A stretch of DNA of 64,000 nucleotides from Nemophila menziesii (GCA_029959085.1 JARWIR010000018.1:4464001-4528000), one strand, 5' to 3'; shown: positions 31,520-44,515, numbered from the stretch's first letter. Notes: a model not told the origin generated them from the sequence alone. Numbers and translations are program-made.

Positions 31520-33533
31520 TTAGGGAGGTTATATGTGATGCTATAAAATAAATAGTGTCTGTTAGTATTTTTTACTAAAAACAAAACCGGTCCGATTTGA
31601 TGGATCCTTTTATAACTTTTAAACAAGGCCTAAACCTAGGCCAAGTTCTTTTGGGCCTTTTTTAGTGTTCCCCTGGGTGTAGGTGGGTTGGGCCTTTTCT
31701 GATCAAGCAGGTGTAGGTTATAAAGGAAAAGGAAAGACCTACATCTTTATCATAAACCTTCATTGCCGCATAACAATTCAGCCGCCACACTATTCATGTG
31801 TAGGTTATAAAGGAAAAGAAAAAATCTACATCTTTATCATAAACCTTCATAGCTGAAGAACAATTCAGCAAAACTATTCATGTGTAGCCGCGAGTTTTTG
31901 ATTGAAGAAAGCAGATTAAAGGTAAAGAAAAAAAACTTTTAACTCAAGCTAATTTCAAAACCACATAGCAAGTGTAATCGATTTCTTTTTTACAATTTAC
32001 AATTTTATGATTTATTTACATTTTTATTTAAGACTATGATGAAGGATCTTCTCTTGATGAATCTTCCATACTTTTCAAAATTATGTTCCTTTTAAACATA
32101 TTCCCTTATTTAGAGTTTATGTAATTTCCCATAAGGTATACTTTTATTATGAACAATACTTATTTAATGATGAAGAAAACTGAAAATGATATGCAAAATA
32201 ATGTACAAAAAGAAAAGTTAAAATCCATATAGATTTCTTAAATCCTGAATTTCGTCTTCTATTTGTTTTCATTCGTTGTAATCTTAATTTAGATGCTAAA
32301 CTTCTTCTTTAACTTGTATATTAATTGAATAAAATTATAATAAAACTTGCTCAACATATTTTTGTGTCTTTTTGTGACATGAACCCAATGCCTTAATTAA
32401 TGTAAAACAATATTTAGTAAATTTACAACATCTACTTGTTCCATTTTAAATTACACTAGCACTTATTAAAGAATAACAGAATGACTATATTTATTGCTTG
32501 CCAATAGTAATTAGGTAGTTTATTTAGTGGTAGAATATCCAAAGATTAGATTTGAACATTGAACAAAAAATATATGTTATTTTCTTAGTTGACATCTTAG
32601 AAATTAACTTTATCTGCTTTAAAGGTAGCATTTAATTTTTCTTGTTTCTAAATCTAAACGATTAACATAATTGAGATTCGAAACACTTATGCAACATCTT
32701 AAGAACATAATGTTATATAATTTACACTCCAATAATTTATAAATGTTTTATCTATTTTTAACTGTTAAGATTTCATCATTTATCAATGCAATTTGTAGAG
32801 AGCTATTGGATTTAGAGGAAAAAACTAGTTGGTCATTTTGTTTCAATAAAAAGAAACATATGCGTAACAACAAATACATAATTGGCAAGAAAGGTATTTA
32901 CAACATACCTCGATTTTAAGCATTTTTATTCCCCTTCTACATACATAGACTATATGGTTATTACATTAGTTGTATCATATAGGTGGTATTAAAAAAAAGA
33001 TAATATATATCATTTATTATTTTAGTAATGATTGCTTTAAGTTTTTACCAAAATGACCTTAGTCTTGCTGACTTTACTGTTTCTAAAATATATAATCAAT
33101 TTATCTAATATTTCTTCTCAAGTTTAAACACAAAACCATCTATGGAAAATCTAAATTTAGATTTATATATAATTTCAATTACTAAAATAAAGTTTTAATT
33201 AATTGTGTTGATTGAATTGAATAACCATTTGAATGTGATTATTATTAAGAAAATATATTAAGTTAATTTAAAACATATTGTTAAATTATTTGGTTATGCG
33301 AATATTTTTGAATTATAATTTTCCGATTACACTTTGTAGAGTTTATAGTATTTGGAAATCCTTTATATATACATAAATATAATCATGTGCAATCAATAAA
33401 CATAAGTGTCTCAACATGAATATTTAATCAATGTAGAATGGTATGATAAGAAAAGGATAAAAAAAGTTAATATAATATCAATGAAACTGAATAATAAAGC
33501 TAAAAACATGTAGTAATATATCGGTCCTCGATC
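31520..33533. other. Non-coding block, array unit A, left part
   Basis: No gene is recognised in this AT-rich stretch apart from the tandem duplication at 31711. It matches 50943-52834 closely. Relative to that copy it retains about 90 bp near 33415-33507 bounded by AACATG on both sides. Confidence 0.7.
31711..31881 (+). repeat. 87/84-bp tandem duplication with TATAAAGG motif, unit A
   Basis: Two adjacent units (31711-31797 and 31798-31881) each begin gtgtaggttataaaggaaaa and contain cctacatctttatcataaac or a close variant. The ttataaagg resembles a TATA box, and the flanking sequence resembles a 5' untranslated region, but no gene starts here. Confidence 0.85.
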
Positions 33534-33880
33534 TTATAAATTTAACCTTGAAAAGAAAATACTAGGAATGGTCATTAGAGAGTGATTGAGACGATTTGAT
33601 GATCTGATCCAAATCACTACCCATAAGATATAAACCGGATACAAATAATTGAAACCTCCTTTATTAGCCGTAAATATAACATCCTTTAAACCAATCACGT
33701 TCTTATGTTTGGGATAGCGAAGAAGAGTCAATTCGCACAAAGTCTTTAATGTGTCTATCTTTTTACCAACCATATTTTGTATCTTCTTAATCACAACTAT
33801 CTCGGTTGTTTCTCTATTTGTAGTAGAACATACTATACCTAAGCTCCTTGTCCAACTAATGTGGCCCATAAGTTTTTACT
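33534..33880 (-). pseudogene. MAP kinase N-lobe fragment, unit A
   Basis: On the minus strand the frame reads GIVCSTTNRETTEIVVIKKI, then KIDTLKTLCELTLLRYPKHK and NVIGLKDVIF. This follows plant MAP kinases from the glycine-rich loop through the VxIKK lysine and helix C to strand 4. A second frame then gives MGSDLDQIIKSSQSLSNDHS, the usual LMDTDLHQII region, so a frameshift separates the two. One base is missing in the glycine loop (cttaggt against cttatggt in unit C). The catalytic HRD and DFG motifs are absent. It is a captured gene fragment, not a working kinase. Confidence 0.75.
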
Positions 33881-34867
33881 TTTTCTTTAGGTATAAGAAT
33901 AATATATTATTATATTTGTGTATTTATAAAGGCAGAGGTGTGAAAAATAAAAATAATCCAAATAGATGTAATAATTATAATAATTTTTAAATATTTTTTT
34001 TTCTGATTTCAGTGTAGGATTAGGGATGACAACAATTTTACAGTTAGATATATTAAAAATTTCTAAATAATACCAAACATATATGAAAAAAATTTAAAAA
34101 TATATACAAAATTTGATTGGTTTTTGATTAAATTAAAAATTTGTTATAAAATCTTACATTTGAATTTTATTTTAGTGTACAAATATATTTTTTTACCTGT
34201 ATTATCATAAATAACCATCTGTTACACTTTTCAAAGTCATAAACTAATGATTTTAACGATGGTCATAGACTTTTCAATTTTGCTTTTTTACCGTAACCAT
34301 TGTGACCATAGAGATATGTTCTGAATACCCCCATAAATTTATTAAAATTTTGATATATGTTTTTTGAGTTTTTATGTAAATTATCTGACTAATTTTTATG
34401 TTTGAGAGTTTTTAACTACTTGGTTACTACATTGCTTGGTCATTTATGTTTCAAGATATTTATAAGTTTAATATCTTGTATTAATTAGATATTTTTTGTT
34501 TTAAAGTTTGTATTTCATAAATGATATTATTAGTAGTTAATTTAGATTCTAGTCGCAAAATTAATAAAGAAAGTAAAAAGTACCAACATTAGTTATGGAA
34601 GATTAAACAATAACAAAGTTTAAAATATAATAGGTTAAGTAGTCCGTTTGAAATATAAAAAATCAAATAATCATTAAATAACAAACTTAAGAATGTTAAA
34701 GATACACTTTGAATCACAATAACGATTTATTTTATTTACCTATTAGATAATTATGTGAAACAGATCTACATTATCTAAATCATGCATAATATCTTATTAT
34801 TTCATAAGTATAATGCAAAACATGTAATTGACATCCCATATACACCTGTTTCGCGCATGATGGATTG

Positions 34868-35100
34868 ATTAACATAGAACGTCACATTGTTTATCGTATT
34901 TAACACGTGTAACCTAAACTAATCAACATAGTGGAATACGAACGCAAAGTTTATTGACATAGTAGAACCGTGCACGCCAATTTGATCAAGGCTGTCAAAT
35001 GATGTACAATACATTGTTCAAAACCATAGAAATATTCACATCAGATTGATTTACATAGTCGAAACGTGCACGACACATTGATCGTCATGATTGAAATATG
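34868..35100 (+). repeat. 32-bp tandem repeats in the left FB arm, unit A
   Basis: About seven units share the pattern ATnnACATAGTnGAAACGTG followed by CACGnnACATTG, with a period of 32 bp. The matching region of unit C (54160-54415) has one more recognisable unit. Confidence 0.8.
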
Positions 35101-35199
35101 CATAGGATCAACTCTAAAAAATATTACTAAAATGTCTATTTTCATGTTATTATATTCGCCTAACAAAGTAATTTTACAAATATTTTTAAGACTTGGTTC

Positions 35200-35460
35200 C
35201 ACAACGTTAATCAATTTGTCGTACACGTTTCAAGTATGTCGATCAATGTGTCATGAACATTTCGACTATGTGAATCAATATGATAAGAATATTTCTATGG
35301 TTTTGAACAATGTATCGTACATCGTTTTACATCGTTGATCAATCTGTCGTGCATGGTTCAACTATACCAACCAACTTTGCGTGCATATTCCACTATGTTG
35401 ATCAGTTTAGGTTACACGTGTTGAACACGACAAACAATGTGATGTTCTATGATAATCAAT
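35200..35460 (+). repeat. 32-bp tandem repeats in the right FB arm, unit A
   Basis: These are inverted counterparts of the left-arm repeats, about eight units of the form ATCAATnTGTCGTnCATG then TTCnACTATGTTG. Confidence 0.8.
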
Positions 35461-36565
35461 CCATCGTGCGTGAAACAGGTGTATATGTGACATCAATTAT
35501 ATGTTTTACATTATACTTATGAAATAATAAATATTAAACGTGATTTGGATAGAATAGATTTATTTCACATAATTATCTAATAGGTAATTAAATCATTATT
35601 ATGATTCAAAGTGTATCTTTAACAATCTTAAGTTTGTTATTTTATGATTATTCGATTTTTTATTTTTCAAAGTCATTAGTTAACCTATTATATTTTCGAA
35701 CGTTGTAATTGTTTAATCTTCCATAAATAATTTTTGTACCTTTTTTCTTTATTTGTTAATTTAGTAAAAAGTGTAAATAACTACTACTAGTATATTTTAT
35801 AAAATAATTATTTTAAAACAGTAGGTATCTAAGTAATACAAGATATTGAACTTATAAATATCTTGAATCATGAATGACATGTAATGTAGTGATCAAGTAG
35901 TTATAAACTCTCAAACATAAAAATTAGTAAGATAATTTACACAAAAAATTAAACATGTTATCCAAACCCAAAATAAAGAATTTCACAATTTTTTCAAATT
36001 ATGGGAGTACTTAGAACATATCTATATGGTCCGGTTTGTCACCTATCCCATTTAGTGATGGATATGGTTACTGTAAAAAACCAAAACTGATGGTAGATAA
36101 ATTGCTTAAAATTAATTTTATATCGGTTGTTAAAATTATTAGCTTATCCCTTTAAAAATTGTAACATATGGTTAAATCCGGTAGGTTGTGGTTTTAAATT
36201 AAAATAAAATGAATTAATCGAAAACCATTTATATCATCTATATGTTCATAATTTATATAAACTATGTAATAAATATATATTAAAATGAAGATCAAATATT
36301 AGATTAAACCAACTAAATAACAAATATCTAATTTAATTAAAACTCAATAAATTTTGCATATATGTTAAAAAAATTCAGATACGTTTGGTATTATTTCAGA
36401 AATTTTTCATATATTTATAGAGATATAAATTTTTTATGGTTAAAAATCGCAAAACCTTTCTAAATTTGTTTAGGATTTTTAATAAAATAAATGGCTATAG
36501 TTATATTTTTTGATTTTTTAATTTTTTTTAAACAATTGGCATACCTAATCCCACCATGAAATCAC

Positions 36566-36868
36566 AATAAACATAAAAGTTCTTTTATAACTACCTCCAT
36601 GTTTTTTACTTGAAAAAGCAATTGCCTAATTATTCTAATAAAATGTGTTTTGTTAATATGATTAATTGAGGTGAAAATATCTTTTATAGTTATATTTTAT
36701 TCTTTAGGGAATAATATTTTCTCTCTATGTTCTAAAAGGAACATTTTAATTTTATTTGTCTTTTATATATTTAACTGCCTTTTTTGAATTTCCTTTCCTT
36801 TTTTACGTGACTCCGACTACCTCATTGGCCACCATAGCGCTGCCGCCAGCTCTTCAATTCCGGGGATG
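36566..36868. other. Spacer between FB element and Athila LTR, unit A/B
   Basis: This is AT-rich sequence ending in a short GC-richer patch (ccaccatagcgctgccgcca). The same spacer lies at 55751-56058. No gene is seen. Confidence 0.6.
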
Positions 36869-38440
36869 TGATGTCTCCCATTTTGTTCTAAATATAAGCC
36901 CTTAGTTACATCATTTTAGGTAAATATTAGACTTATTTGCTAGACTTGTATGCTTATTTCGTTTTATTATATTTTCTCCCCTTGGAATTATGATATTTCA
37001 TTTTTAGAGCTTTTGTGCAGTAATTTGTTTGTTCTTAGTGCAAAGTTCATAGTTCCATGGATGCTATGGAGCACTAATACAAGGATGATAATTTAGAATT
37101 AAAGTCTTAGATCGAGCGGAGGAGTCAAAAGCAAGAAAAGATTTCCCAAAGAGATAACTAAAAGAGCTTAATCTGGTAGGTTGTTACTAATTGCTAATTT
37201 TGAGCCACTTAGCCACTAATTCAGCCTTAGAACCCTGAAATAAGGAAGCTGCATTTTTGAGTTAGGAAGATTTCGGGATTGAAATCAGGTGATTTGGAGT
37301 TGAGACGCAAAAGTTACGGTCGTTTTACCAACAATTGTACATAAGTTATGGGATTCATGGGATGAACTTGGGCTTTTTATAATTTAACATATTATTTTAA
37401 AAAAAACCCAATCCGACTCTGCTACTGTAAATAGGTCTTATGACCTCCTTTTTAGAAACATGTCATTACATTTTCATTCCACGCAAAATTACAAGTCAGA
37501 GTAGAAGGTAGAAGAGGAAGCTAGAGCTGGAGAATTCATATTCCTCAATTAACAGCCAAATCCAACGCCTCAATTAGGCTTTCTATTCTACTTTTGAAAT
37601 TTAGAATACTTTATTTATTTTTTTTATTTCAGTTTTTCTTTTGAACACTTGTTAAATTATTCAGTACTTGAGAATCGCAAATAACGGGTCGAAACCCTAG
37701 TTAATTAACTTCTATTTTTAAATTTGGGATTTTACGATTTAATCTGAGTTGGGAACTTATTATTGAATATTATTTTAAGATTTTTTATTTTTTTACGATT
37801 AATTAGAAATTAGTTTTATTAATTAGGCTATTCACTTTAGTTGCGAAGTGATCATCCAACCGGGGGGGGGGAGTTTGATTACAGAATTAGGTAATATCTG
37901 TGTGATGTTCGTTACTAACCGACATGCTTGACTAATCTCATAGCCAAGGAGGTAAGGATCTTCACATTTGTAAGTAAAGTTGCTACCTTAGAGGGGCTTG
38001 TCTTACCGTATGATAGATCCTAGGTCCACCCGACAGGAGGCTAAGAGATATTAGAGGTCCCGACTAATAATTATATGACAATTCTACCCTTAAACGAAAT
38101 AGTAATTTTATTAACTTAGGTGGATTCCCTTGCGAGACTCAAGTACATCTCTCATTCTTGCGTCCAACCTTATTTACTTGCATGATTTATTTTAGTTAAT
38201 CCTTTAAGCACTTTCCTTTATTGCATCTTTGATCCTTAGATAAAACCAAACAAAAATCTTATCATTTTATTTTTCTGTTTAACAATTAATTCTACTATTC
38301 CGACTAATACTAATGTTATAACTAGCCGTCTTTGAGAAAAAATTCATATTATTTACACATTAGTTAGAACGACTCATGCACTTGCAGGTAGTGTCCCTCT
38401 CATTTAGGGTGGTCATTTTATCACACACCAGGAGACACCA
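36869..38440 (+). repeat. Athila 5' LTR, copy B (1572 bp)
   Basis: It runs from TGATGTCTCC to GGAGACACCA, imperfect inverted tips, and is followed 6 bp later by the primer site. It contains a run of ten G at 37862-37871. No 3' LTR partner follows, because the element is cut inside integrase. Confidence 0.88.
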
Positions 38441-38446
38441 AGTTTT

Positions 38447-38464
38447 TGGCGCCGCTGCCGGGGA
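38447..38464 (+). other. Primer-binding site, tRNA-Asp type, copy B
   Basis: TGGCGCCGCTGCCGGGGA matches the usual Athila primer site (complement of the tRNA-Asp 3' end) with one change, C for T at position 9. Confidence 0.88.
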
Positions 38465-38664
38465 CGGTAGCGTGTGACCCTGGTGTTATTCCTTTGTTAT
38501 TATTATTTTTCAGTTTTACGCTTTTTTTTGTTCTTCCGTTCTCAGGTTTTACAGTTTTGGTGTATGCTCGATAACCCCGAGATATTAGTCAGATTTCGAA
38601 ACAAAAGAAAGATAGAAGAAAAGAAGCAAATGAGAAGGAAAAGAGAGTAGCCAGAAAAGCATAA

Positions 38665-41600
38665 ATGGCTAATGTTGATAATCGTGATCCAACAATCAGA
38701 ATCAAGCATTCCTACTCCACATGTAGGACGAACTCAACCTCAAGTCTTTTATGACCCATGGTTCATACAAGGTCCTGAACAAATTCAATATCGTGCTCCT
38801 GCTCTTGGTGTTGGTCCTCCAAATATTAATGTCTCAAGATACAGAACAGATTCGGGTATGTTAGCTCAATTCCAAAACTTTGGAAATTTTCGTGGAGCAG
38901 GTGGAGATGACACAATTCGTGCAGTATAGAAATTTATGCAAATATATGGTGCGTATATAACGCAAGGTGTAACAAGAAAACATATGTATTATGCAAATTT
39001 CAGATTTTGTTTGATAAACGCAGCGACTGTATGGCATGATTCACAAGAACCCGGATCAATCACGAATTGGGATGAGCTACGAACAGCGTTATTTGATCGT
39101 TATTATACGAGAAACATTAGATTGAACGCACGAATCGAGTTAACATCATTTGAACAAGATCAAGGTGAATCTGTAGGCAATTGTTGGACAAGATTGTAAC
39201 TTGTTTGAGAAGAGTTCCAGATCATGGTCTTTCCAGAAGAGTAACAAATGTCGATATTTTACAAAGGTCTTGAGGGACGCTCAAGGAAATATTTAGACTT
39301 AATTTGTGGTGGGGAGTCTTACAGGTAACTCCAGCCAATGCTAAAATTATTTTGAATAGAACGGTGAAGAATGAGTTGGGTTAGAATACTATAAGAGCAT
39401 CTATCCGAGGTACATGTTATAAAGAGAGTAGTGCTGGAATTGATGAGAAATTATCTTCATTAGAGAATATATTGAAGAACACATTGGTGCAACAACTGAA
39501 ACAGTTTAGTTTAGCTGTTAAAGAAGGGTTTTTAGGTAGGAGAGCTGATGTTAATGTGACACAAGAAATATATGGGTGTTTAAACTGTGGTGTACAAGAT
39601 CATGATTGGGCACTGTTTCCAACCGAGTAAACTAAAATTCAGGTGGTCAAGGTTATCAACCCTATAGAAACCATCTGGTTTTCCAATATTCGAATCCAAG
39701 TGGTGCCGTAAATCCGACAAACTCATATCAACCGCGTCCCCAAGGTAAAAAACTATCGACCAAGACCACAAGACAACTACCAAGAGGGACAAAATTACTG
39801 AAATCAAGATCAAAGGCAACCATTTTAAGACACCTTTACCGATGCTATGAATCAAAAAGCTCTACCTTCTTAAACTCAAGAAGGTGCGTTAGATGTTCAA
39901 CAAAGTTTACATGCACTAATTACTATGCAAGCAAAAACATAAAAAGATAAGCAAGCATCTATCGCCACATTCAAAATGTTAGAAAATCAAATAGCTCAGA
40001 TGGCGAAGCAATTGAATAAGAGTTCACAAGGGAAACTCCCAAGTGACACTAAGGATCCGAAGCAAAGAGAAGATTGTAATACTATAGCGCTCAAGAGCGG
40101 TAAGAACTCAACCACTTCCTTTTCCTGTTATGAAAGAAGAAGAAACGACTGTGAAAGAGAAAACGGTAAAAGATGTGGTGGAGAAAGAAGGTGAACCAAA
40201 GTTGAAGAGGTGGAAGTTGAGAAAACTCTGGAAAAAACAATAAATTAAGATGTTATAGATAATCGTCCTCCTCCGCCCTTTCCCTCATGAGTTCAGAAGA
40301 AGGGAGATATGGATGATTATCAAAGATTCATGAAAGTGGTGAGAACTCTTAACATAAATATACCATTCTTAGATTCCTTTAAAGATGTACTGAAATATGT
40401 GAAATTCCTGAAGAGGGCTATCACCAACAAAAGACCATATCTAGAGAATAAAATAATAGGTTTGCTAGAAGAGTGTAGTGTCATATGCCAAAGTAAGTTG
40501 TCACCTAAACTATTTGATCTTGGGAGTTTCACAACTCCTATTTATATTGGTAATGAGTGGCAAGGGAAAGGTTTATGCGATTTGGGTGTGAGTATTAATC
40601 TCATGCCCAACTCAATTTTTGAGAAGTTGAGATAGAAAATGCAAGACCAACTTTTATGGTCTTGCAAATGGCTGAAAAATCTCTCGCACATCCAGAGGGA
40701 CAAATAGAAGATGTCCTTGTCAAGGCAGGTACGTTAATTTTTTCGTTGATATTGTTATACTTGAATATGAAGCGGATAGGAATATCCCCATTATTTTGGG
40801 AAGAACATTCCTAGCCACGGGGCGTACTCATATTGATTTAGAAAATGGAGAATTAACCATTTGTATTCAAGACGAGGAGGTAAAGTCAATGTGTTTAGAG
40901 TAATGAAGTTTCCAGTTTCTTAGGAGGATTGTTTCCAAGTGGATGTAATTGTCCAAGCCATGAAAAAGGTATTTAATGATATTAATTTTGATGATGACTT
41001 GTAGGCAACCCTAACACTTGACTTATCTGAGCTAATGTAAGAGCTTACCAAAACAGTGGCAGCTCTGAATTCATAATATCCAAGGCATAGGCATTTAGCC
41101 TATGAACCGGTGAGATAACATGGGGAGGTTATACCTAAAAAACAACCATCTATGGAATCTCCCCCACAATTAGAAGAGAATCTGCTTCCGTCACACTTGA
41201 GGTATGCTTATTTGGTAACTATTAACACTTTACCTGTTATTTTTCCAGCTACTTTAATAGATCCTCAAGCAGACAAAATGTAGCGTTTTCTAAGAGCTAA
41301 TAAGGAGACAATTGAATGGAATATTGCTTACATCAAAGATATTAGTCCTTCTGTTTGCCAACACAAAATTATTTTGGAAGATACAGGTGCACGATCAGTT
41401 GAAGGGCAAAGAAGATTGATGCCAGCTATGAAGGAAGTAGTGAAGAAAGAAGTTATCACATTGTTAGATGCGAGAATAAATTTTCCCATTGCTAGTAGCG
41501 AGTGGTGAGTCCGGTTCAATGCGTACCAATGAAGGGTGGTATTATTACAATCTTGATTGAACATAATTAAGCCATTTCCTCATGAACCGTGATTGGTTGG

Positions 41601-42860
41601 AGGGTGTGTATGGATTATCGTAAGTTGAAAAAGGCCACCAGAAAAGATCATTTTCTCCTTCCGTTTATAGATCAGATGTTAGACAAGTTAGTTGGAAAAG
41701 AGTACTATTGTTTCTTAGATGGGTACTCTGGATATAATAAGATTTATGTAGACCCAGTGGATCAACACCAAACAACCTTTACATGTCCTTTTGGCAATTT
41801 TGCTTTCCAAAGGATGTCATTTAAATTGTTTAATGCACATGCTACTTTCCATAGATTCATGATGGAAATCTTCTAGGACAGGATTAATAATTTCCTTGAG
41901 GAATATTTGAATGACTTGTTTATGTGTTTGGTGATAACTTTGATGAGTGTTTACAGAATCTAGAGAAGGTGTTAATTAGATGCAAGGAAATCTAATTTGG
42001 TTTTGAACTGGGAGAAGTCTCATTTCATGGTTTGTGAGGGTAAAGTGTTGGGACACAAGGTTTCAAGCTAGGGTTTAGAAGTTGATCTTGCAAAGATTGA
42101 TGATTTCTCTAAGATCGCTAAGCTGTTGTGTAACTTACCCGAGAATGATACCAAATTCTTTTTTGATGAGTCTTGCATGGAGGCATTCAAAGAGATCAAG
42201 GGGAAGCTTATATCCGCATCTATGATATTAGCTCCTGATTGGAAAATTTTGTTTCAAGTTATCTGTGATGCTAGTGATCTTGCTATGTGCGCTGTTTTGG
42301 GATAGAGAAAGGATAAGGTATTTTATTCTATCTACTATGCGAGTAAGACTTTCACAAGTACTCAAATTAATTATATTGTAACTGAGAAAGTGATATTAGA
42401 TGTTGTGTATGCATTTGACAAGTTTCCTTCCTATCTTCTTGGGGCGAAAGTTGTTTGAATACCGATCATTCCGTTATCAAATACCTTATGGAGAAGAAAG
42501 ATGCAAAGCCGTGTTTGATTAGATGGGTATTGTTGTTACAAGAGTTTGACTTAGAGATTCGAGATCAAAGGGTTTTGATAATTAGGTTGTAGATCATTTG
42601 TCGCGTCTTGAAGGTTCCGAGTTTAATAACGGGGCCGAGTTGGTCGAAGAAGAGTTTCCTGATGAGAGTCTATTTTTGATATACAATACTGATACTCCTT
42701 CGTACACAGACATAGTAAATCTCATTGTTAGTGGATCTTTTCCTGAAGGAGCTACCTCACAAGAGAGGAAGAGATTAATGCATCGAAAAAATCGATTCTT
42801 TTGGGAGGATCCTTTCCTCTACAAAACATGTGGTGATTAGATGGTGAGAATATGCATACT
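38665..42860 (+). pseudogene. Athila-type gag-pol, copy B
   Basis: Gag starts at ATG 38665 (MANVDNRDPTIR) and shifts frame almost at once into PTPHVGRTQPQVFYDPWF. Further Gag blocks are INAATVWHDSQEPGSITNWD and ELTSFEQDQGESVGNCWTRL. KLPSDTKDPK, the protease LCDLGVSINLMP (Ala to Val next to the active site) and the RT block VCMDYRKLKKATRKDHFLLP follow. The YMDD box reads YLND. The TAG after DLAMCAVLG is shared with the other copies. It also has stops shared only with C (for example TAG in aaaatgtagcg, 41276-41286). It ends at the beginning of integrase, DPFLYKTCGD, then joins LINE sequence. Confidence 0.88.
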
Positions 42861-43012
42861 TGAGAGAATATTGTAATGCATTTGGATAATGAATTAATTT
42901 GCACAAGTCGCCTATTTTTTCTGTAAAAATACCTCTAAGTCAGTGAAAATGAAAATTTCTCAACGTTTGCATATGGGAATTACCAATGATTTGGGTAATT
43001 ATTTAGGGGTTT
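42861..43012 (+). mobile_element. Truncated LINE stub, array copy B
   Basis: Only the first 150 bp of the LINE segment remain (gagagaatatt to ttaggggttttaa). It then joins sequence 77 bp inside the next Athila LTR. Compared with the other units, about 7 kb (LINE remainder plus non-coding block plus LTR start) is deleted. Confidence 0.88.
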
Positions 43013-44515
43013 TAAACTTGTATGCTTATTTCGTTATATTATATTTTCTCCCCTTGGAATTATGATATTTCATTTCTAGAGCTTTTGTGCGGTAATTTGT
43101 TTGTTTTTAGTGCAAAGTTCATAGGTCCATGGATGCTATGAAGCACTAATACAAGGATGAGAATTTAGAATTAAAGTCTTAGATCGAGCAGAGGAGTCAA
43201 AAGAAAGAAAAGATTTCCCAAAGAGATAACTAAAAGAGCTTAATTTGGAAGGTTGTTACTAATTGCTAATTTTGAGACACTTATCCACTTAGCCACTTAG
43301 CCACTAATTCAGCCTTAGAACCCTGAAATAAGGAAGCTGCATTTTTGAGTTAGGAGATTTGGAGACTGAAATCAGGTGATTTGGAGTTGAGACGTAAAAG
43401 TTACGGCCGTTTTAATAACAATTGTACATAAGTTATGGGATTCATGGGATGGACTTGGGCTTTTTATAATTTAACTTATTATTTAAAAAAACCCCAATCC
43501 GACTCTGCTACTGTAAATAGGTCTTATGACCTCCTTTTTAGAAACATGTCATTACATTTTTATTCCACGCAAAATTACAAGTCAGAGTAGAGGGTAGAAG
43601 AGGAAGCTAGAGCTGGAGAATTCATATTCCTCCATTAACAGCCAAATCCAACGCCTCAATTAGGCTTTCTATTCTACTTCTGAAATTTAGAATAATTTCT
43701 TAATTTTTTTATTTCAGTTTTTCTTTCGAACATTAGTTAAATTATTCAGTACTTGAGAATCGCAAATAATGAATCGAAGCCCTAGTTAATTACCTTCTGT
43801 TTTTAAATTTGGGATTTTACGATTTAATCTGAGTTGGGAATTTATTATTGAATATTATGTTGAGATTGTTTATTATTTTTTTTATGATCAATTAGAAATA
43901 AGTTTTAGCAATTAGGCTAGTTGCGAAGTGATCATCCGACCGGGGGGGGGGGGGTTTGATTACAGAATTAGGTAATATCTGTGTGATGTTCGTTATTGAC
44001 CGACATGCTTGACTAATCACATAGCCAAGGAGGTAAGGATCTTCACATTTGTAAGTAAAGTTGCTACCTTACAGGGGCTTGTCTTACCGTATGATAGATC
44101 CTACCCGACAAGGGGCTAGGAGATATTAGAGGTCCCGAATAATAATTATATGACAATTCTACCCTTAAACGAAATAGTAATTTTATTAACTTAGGTGGAT
44201 TCCCTTGCGAGACTCAAGTACATCTCTCATTCTCGCGTCCAACCTTATTTACTTGCATGATTTCTTTTAGTTAATCCTTTAAACACTTTACTTTATTGCA
44301 TCTTTGATCCTTAGACAAAACCAAACAAAAATCTTATCATTTTATTTTTCTGTTTAACAATTAATTCTACTATTCCAACTAAAACTAATGTTATAACTAG
44401 CCGTCTTTGAGAAAAAATTCCTATTATTTACACATTAGTTAGAACGACTCATGCACTTGTATGTAGTGTCCCTCTCATTTAGGGTTGTCATTTTATCACA
44501 CACCAGGAGACACCA
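43013..44515 (+). repeat. Athila 5' LTR, copy C (first 77 bp missing)
   Basis: It begins at acttgtatgcttatttcg, equivalent to 36946 in copy B, and ends GGAGACACCA. It shares many variants with copy D and not B (for example aataatttctt and atccgaccgg). The G-run is 13 long. Confidence 0.88.

Larger units (their letters stand above)
34003..36565. mobile_element. Foldback (FB)-like element, unit A
   Basis: The left arm (34003 to about 35134) and right arm (about 35168-36565) are inverted, diverged copies around a loop of about 30 bp. The tips read ctgatttcagtgtaggatta and, reverse-complemented, gtgatttcatggtgggatta. Inner parts of both arms consist of degenerate 32-bp tandem repeats. This organisation resembles animal FB and plant foldback elements. 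No transposase and no clear target duplication were found. The exact ends are therefore provisional. Confidence 0.75.

Noticed and set aside
33751..33990. 79-codon plus-strand frame
   Set aside because: It is antisense to the MAP kinase fragment, with low-complexity content and no support.
34868..35460. Regular 32-bp repeats that could suggest a CRISPR array
   Set aside because: The repeats abut with no unique spacers, are degenerate, occur in inverted arms of a foldback element and lie in plant nuclear DNA.
38447..38464. tRNA-like sequence at the Athila primer site
   Set aside because: Only the 18-nt complement to the tRNA-Asp end is present. No cloverleaf surrounds it, so it is a primer-binding site and not a tRNA gene.
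42840..43020. Search for an Athila 3' LTR after copy B
   Set aside because: The next LTR (43013) is the truncated 5' LTR of copy C: it is followed by a primer site and gag. No copy in the window has integrase or a 3' LTR.
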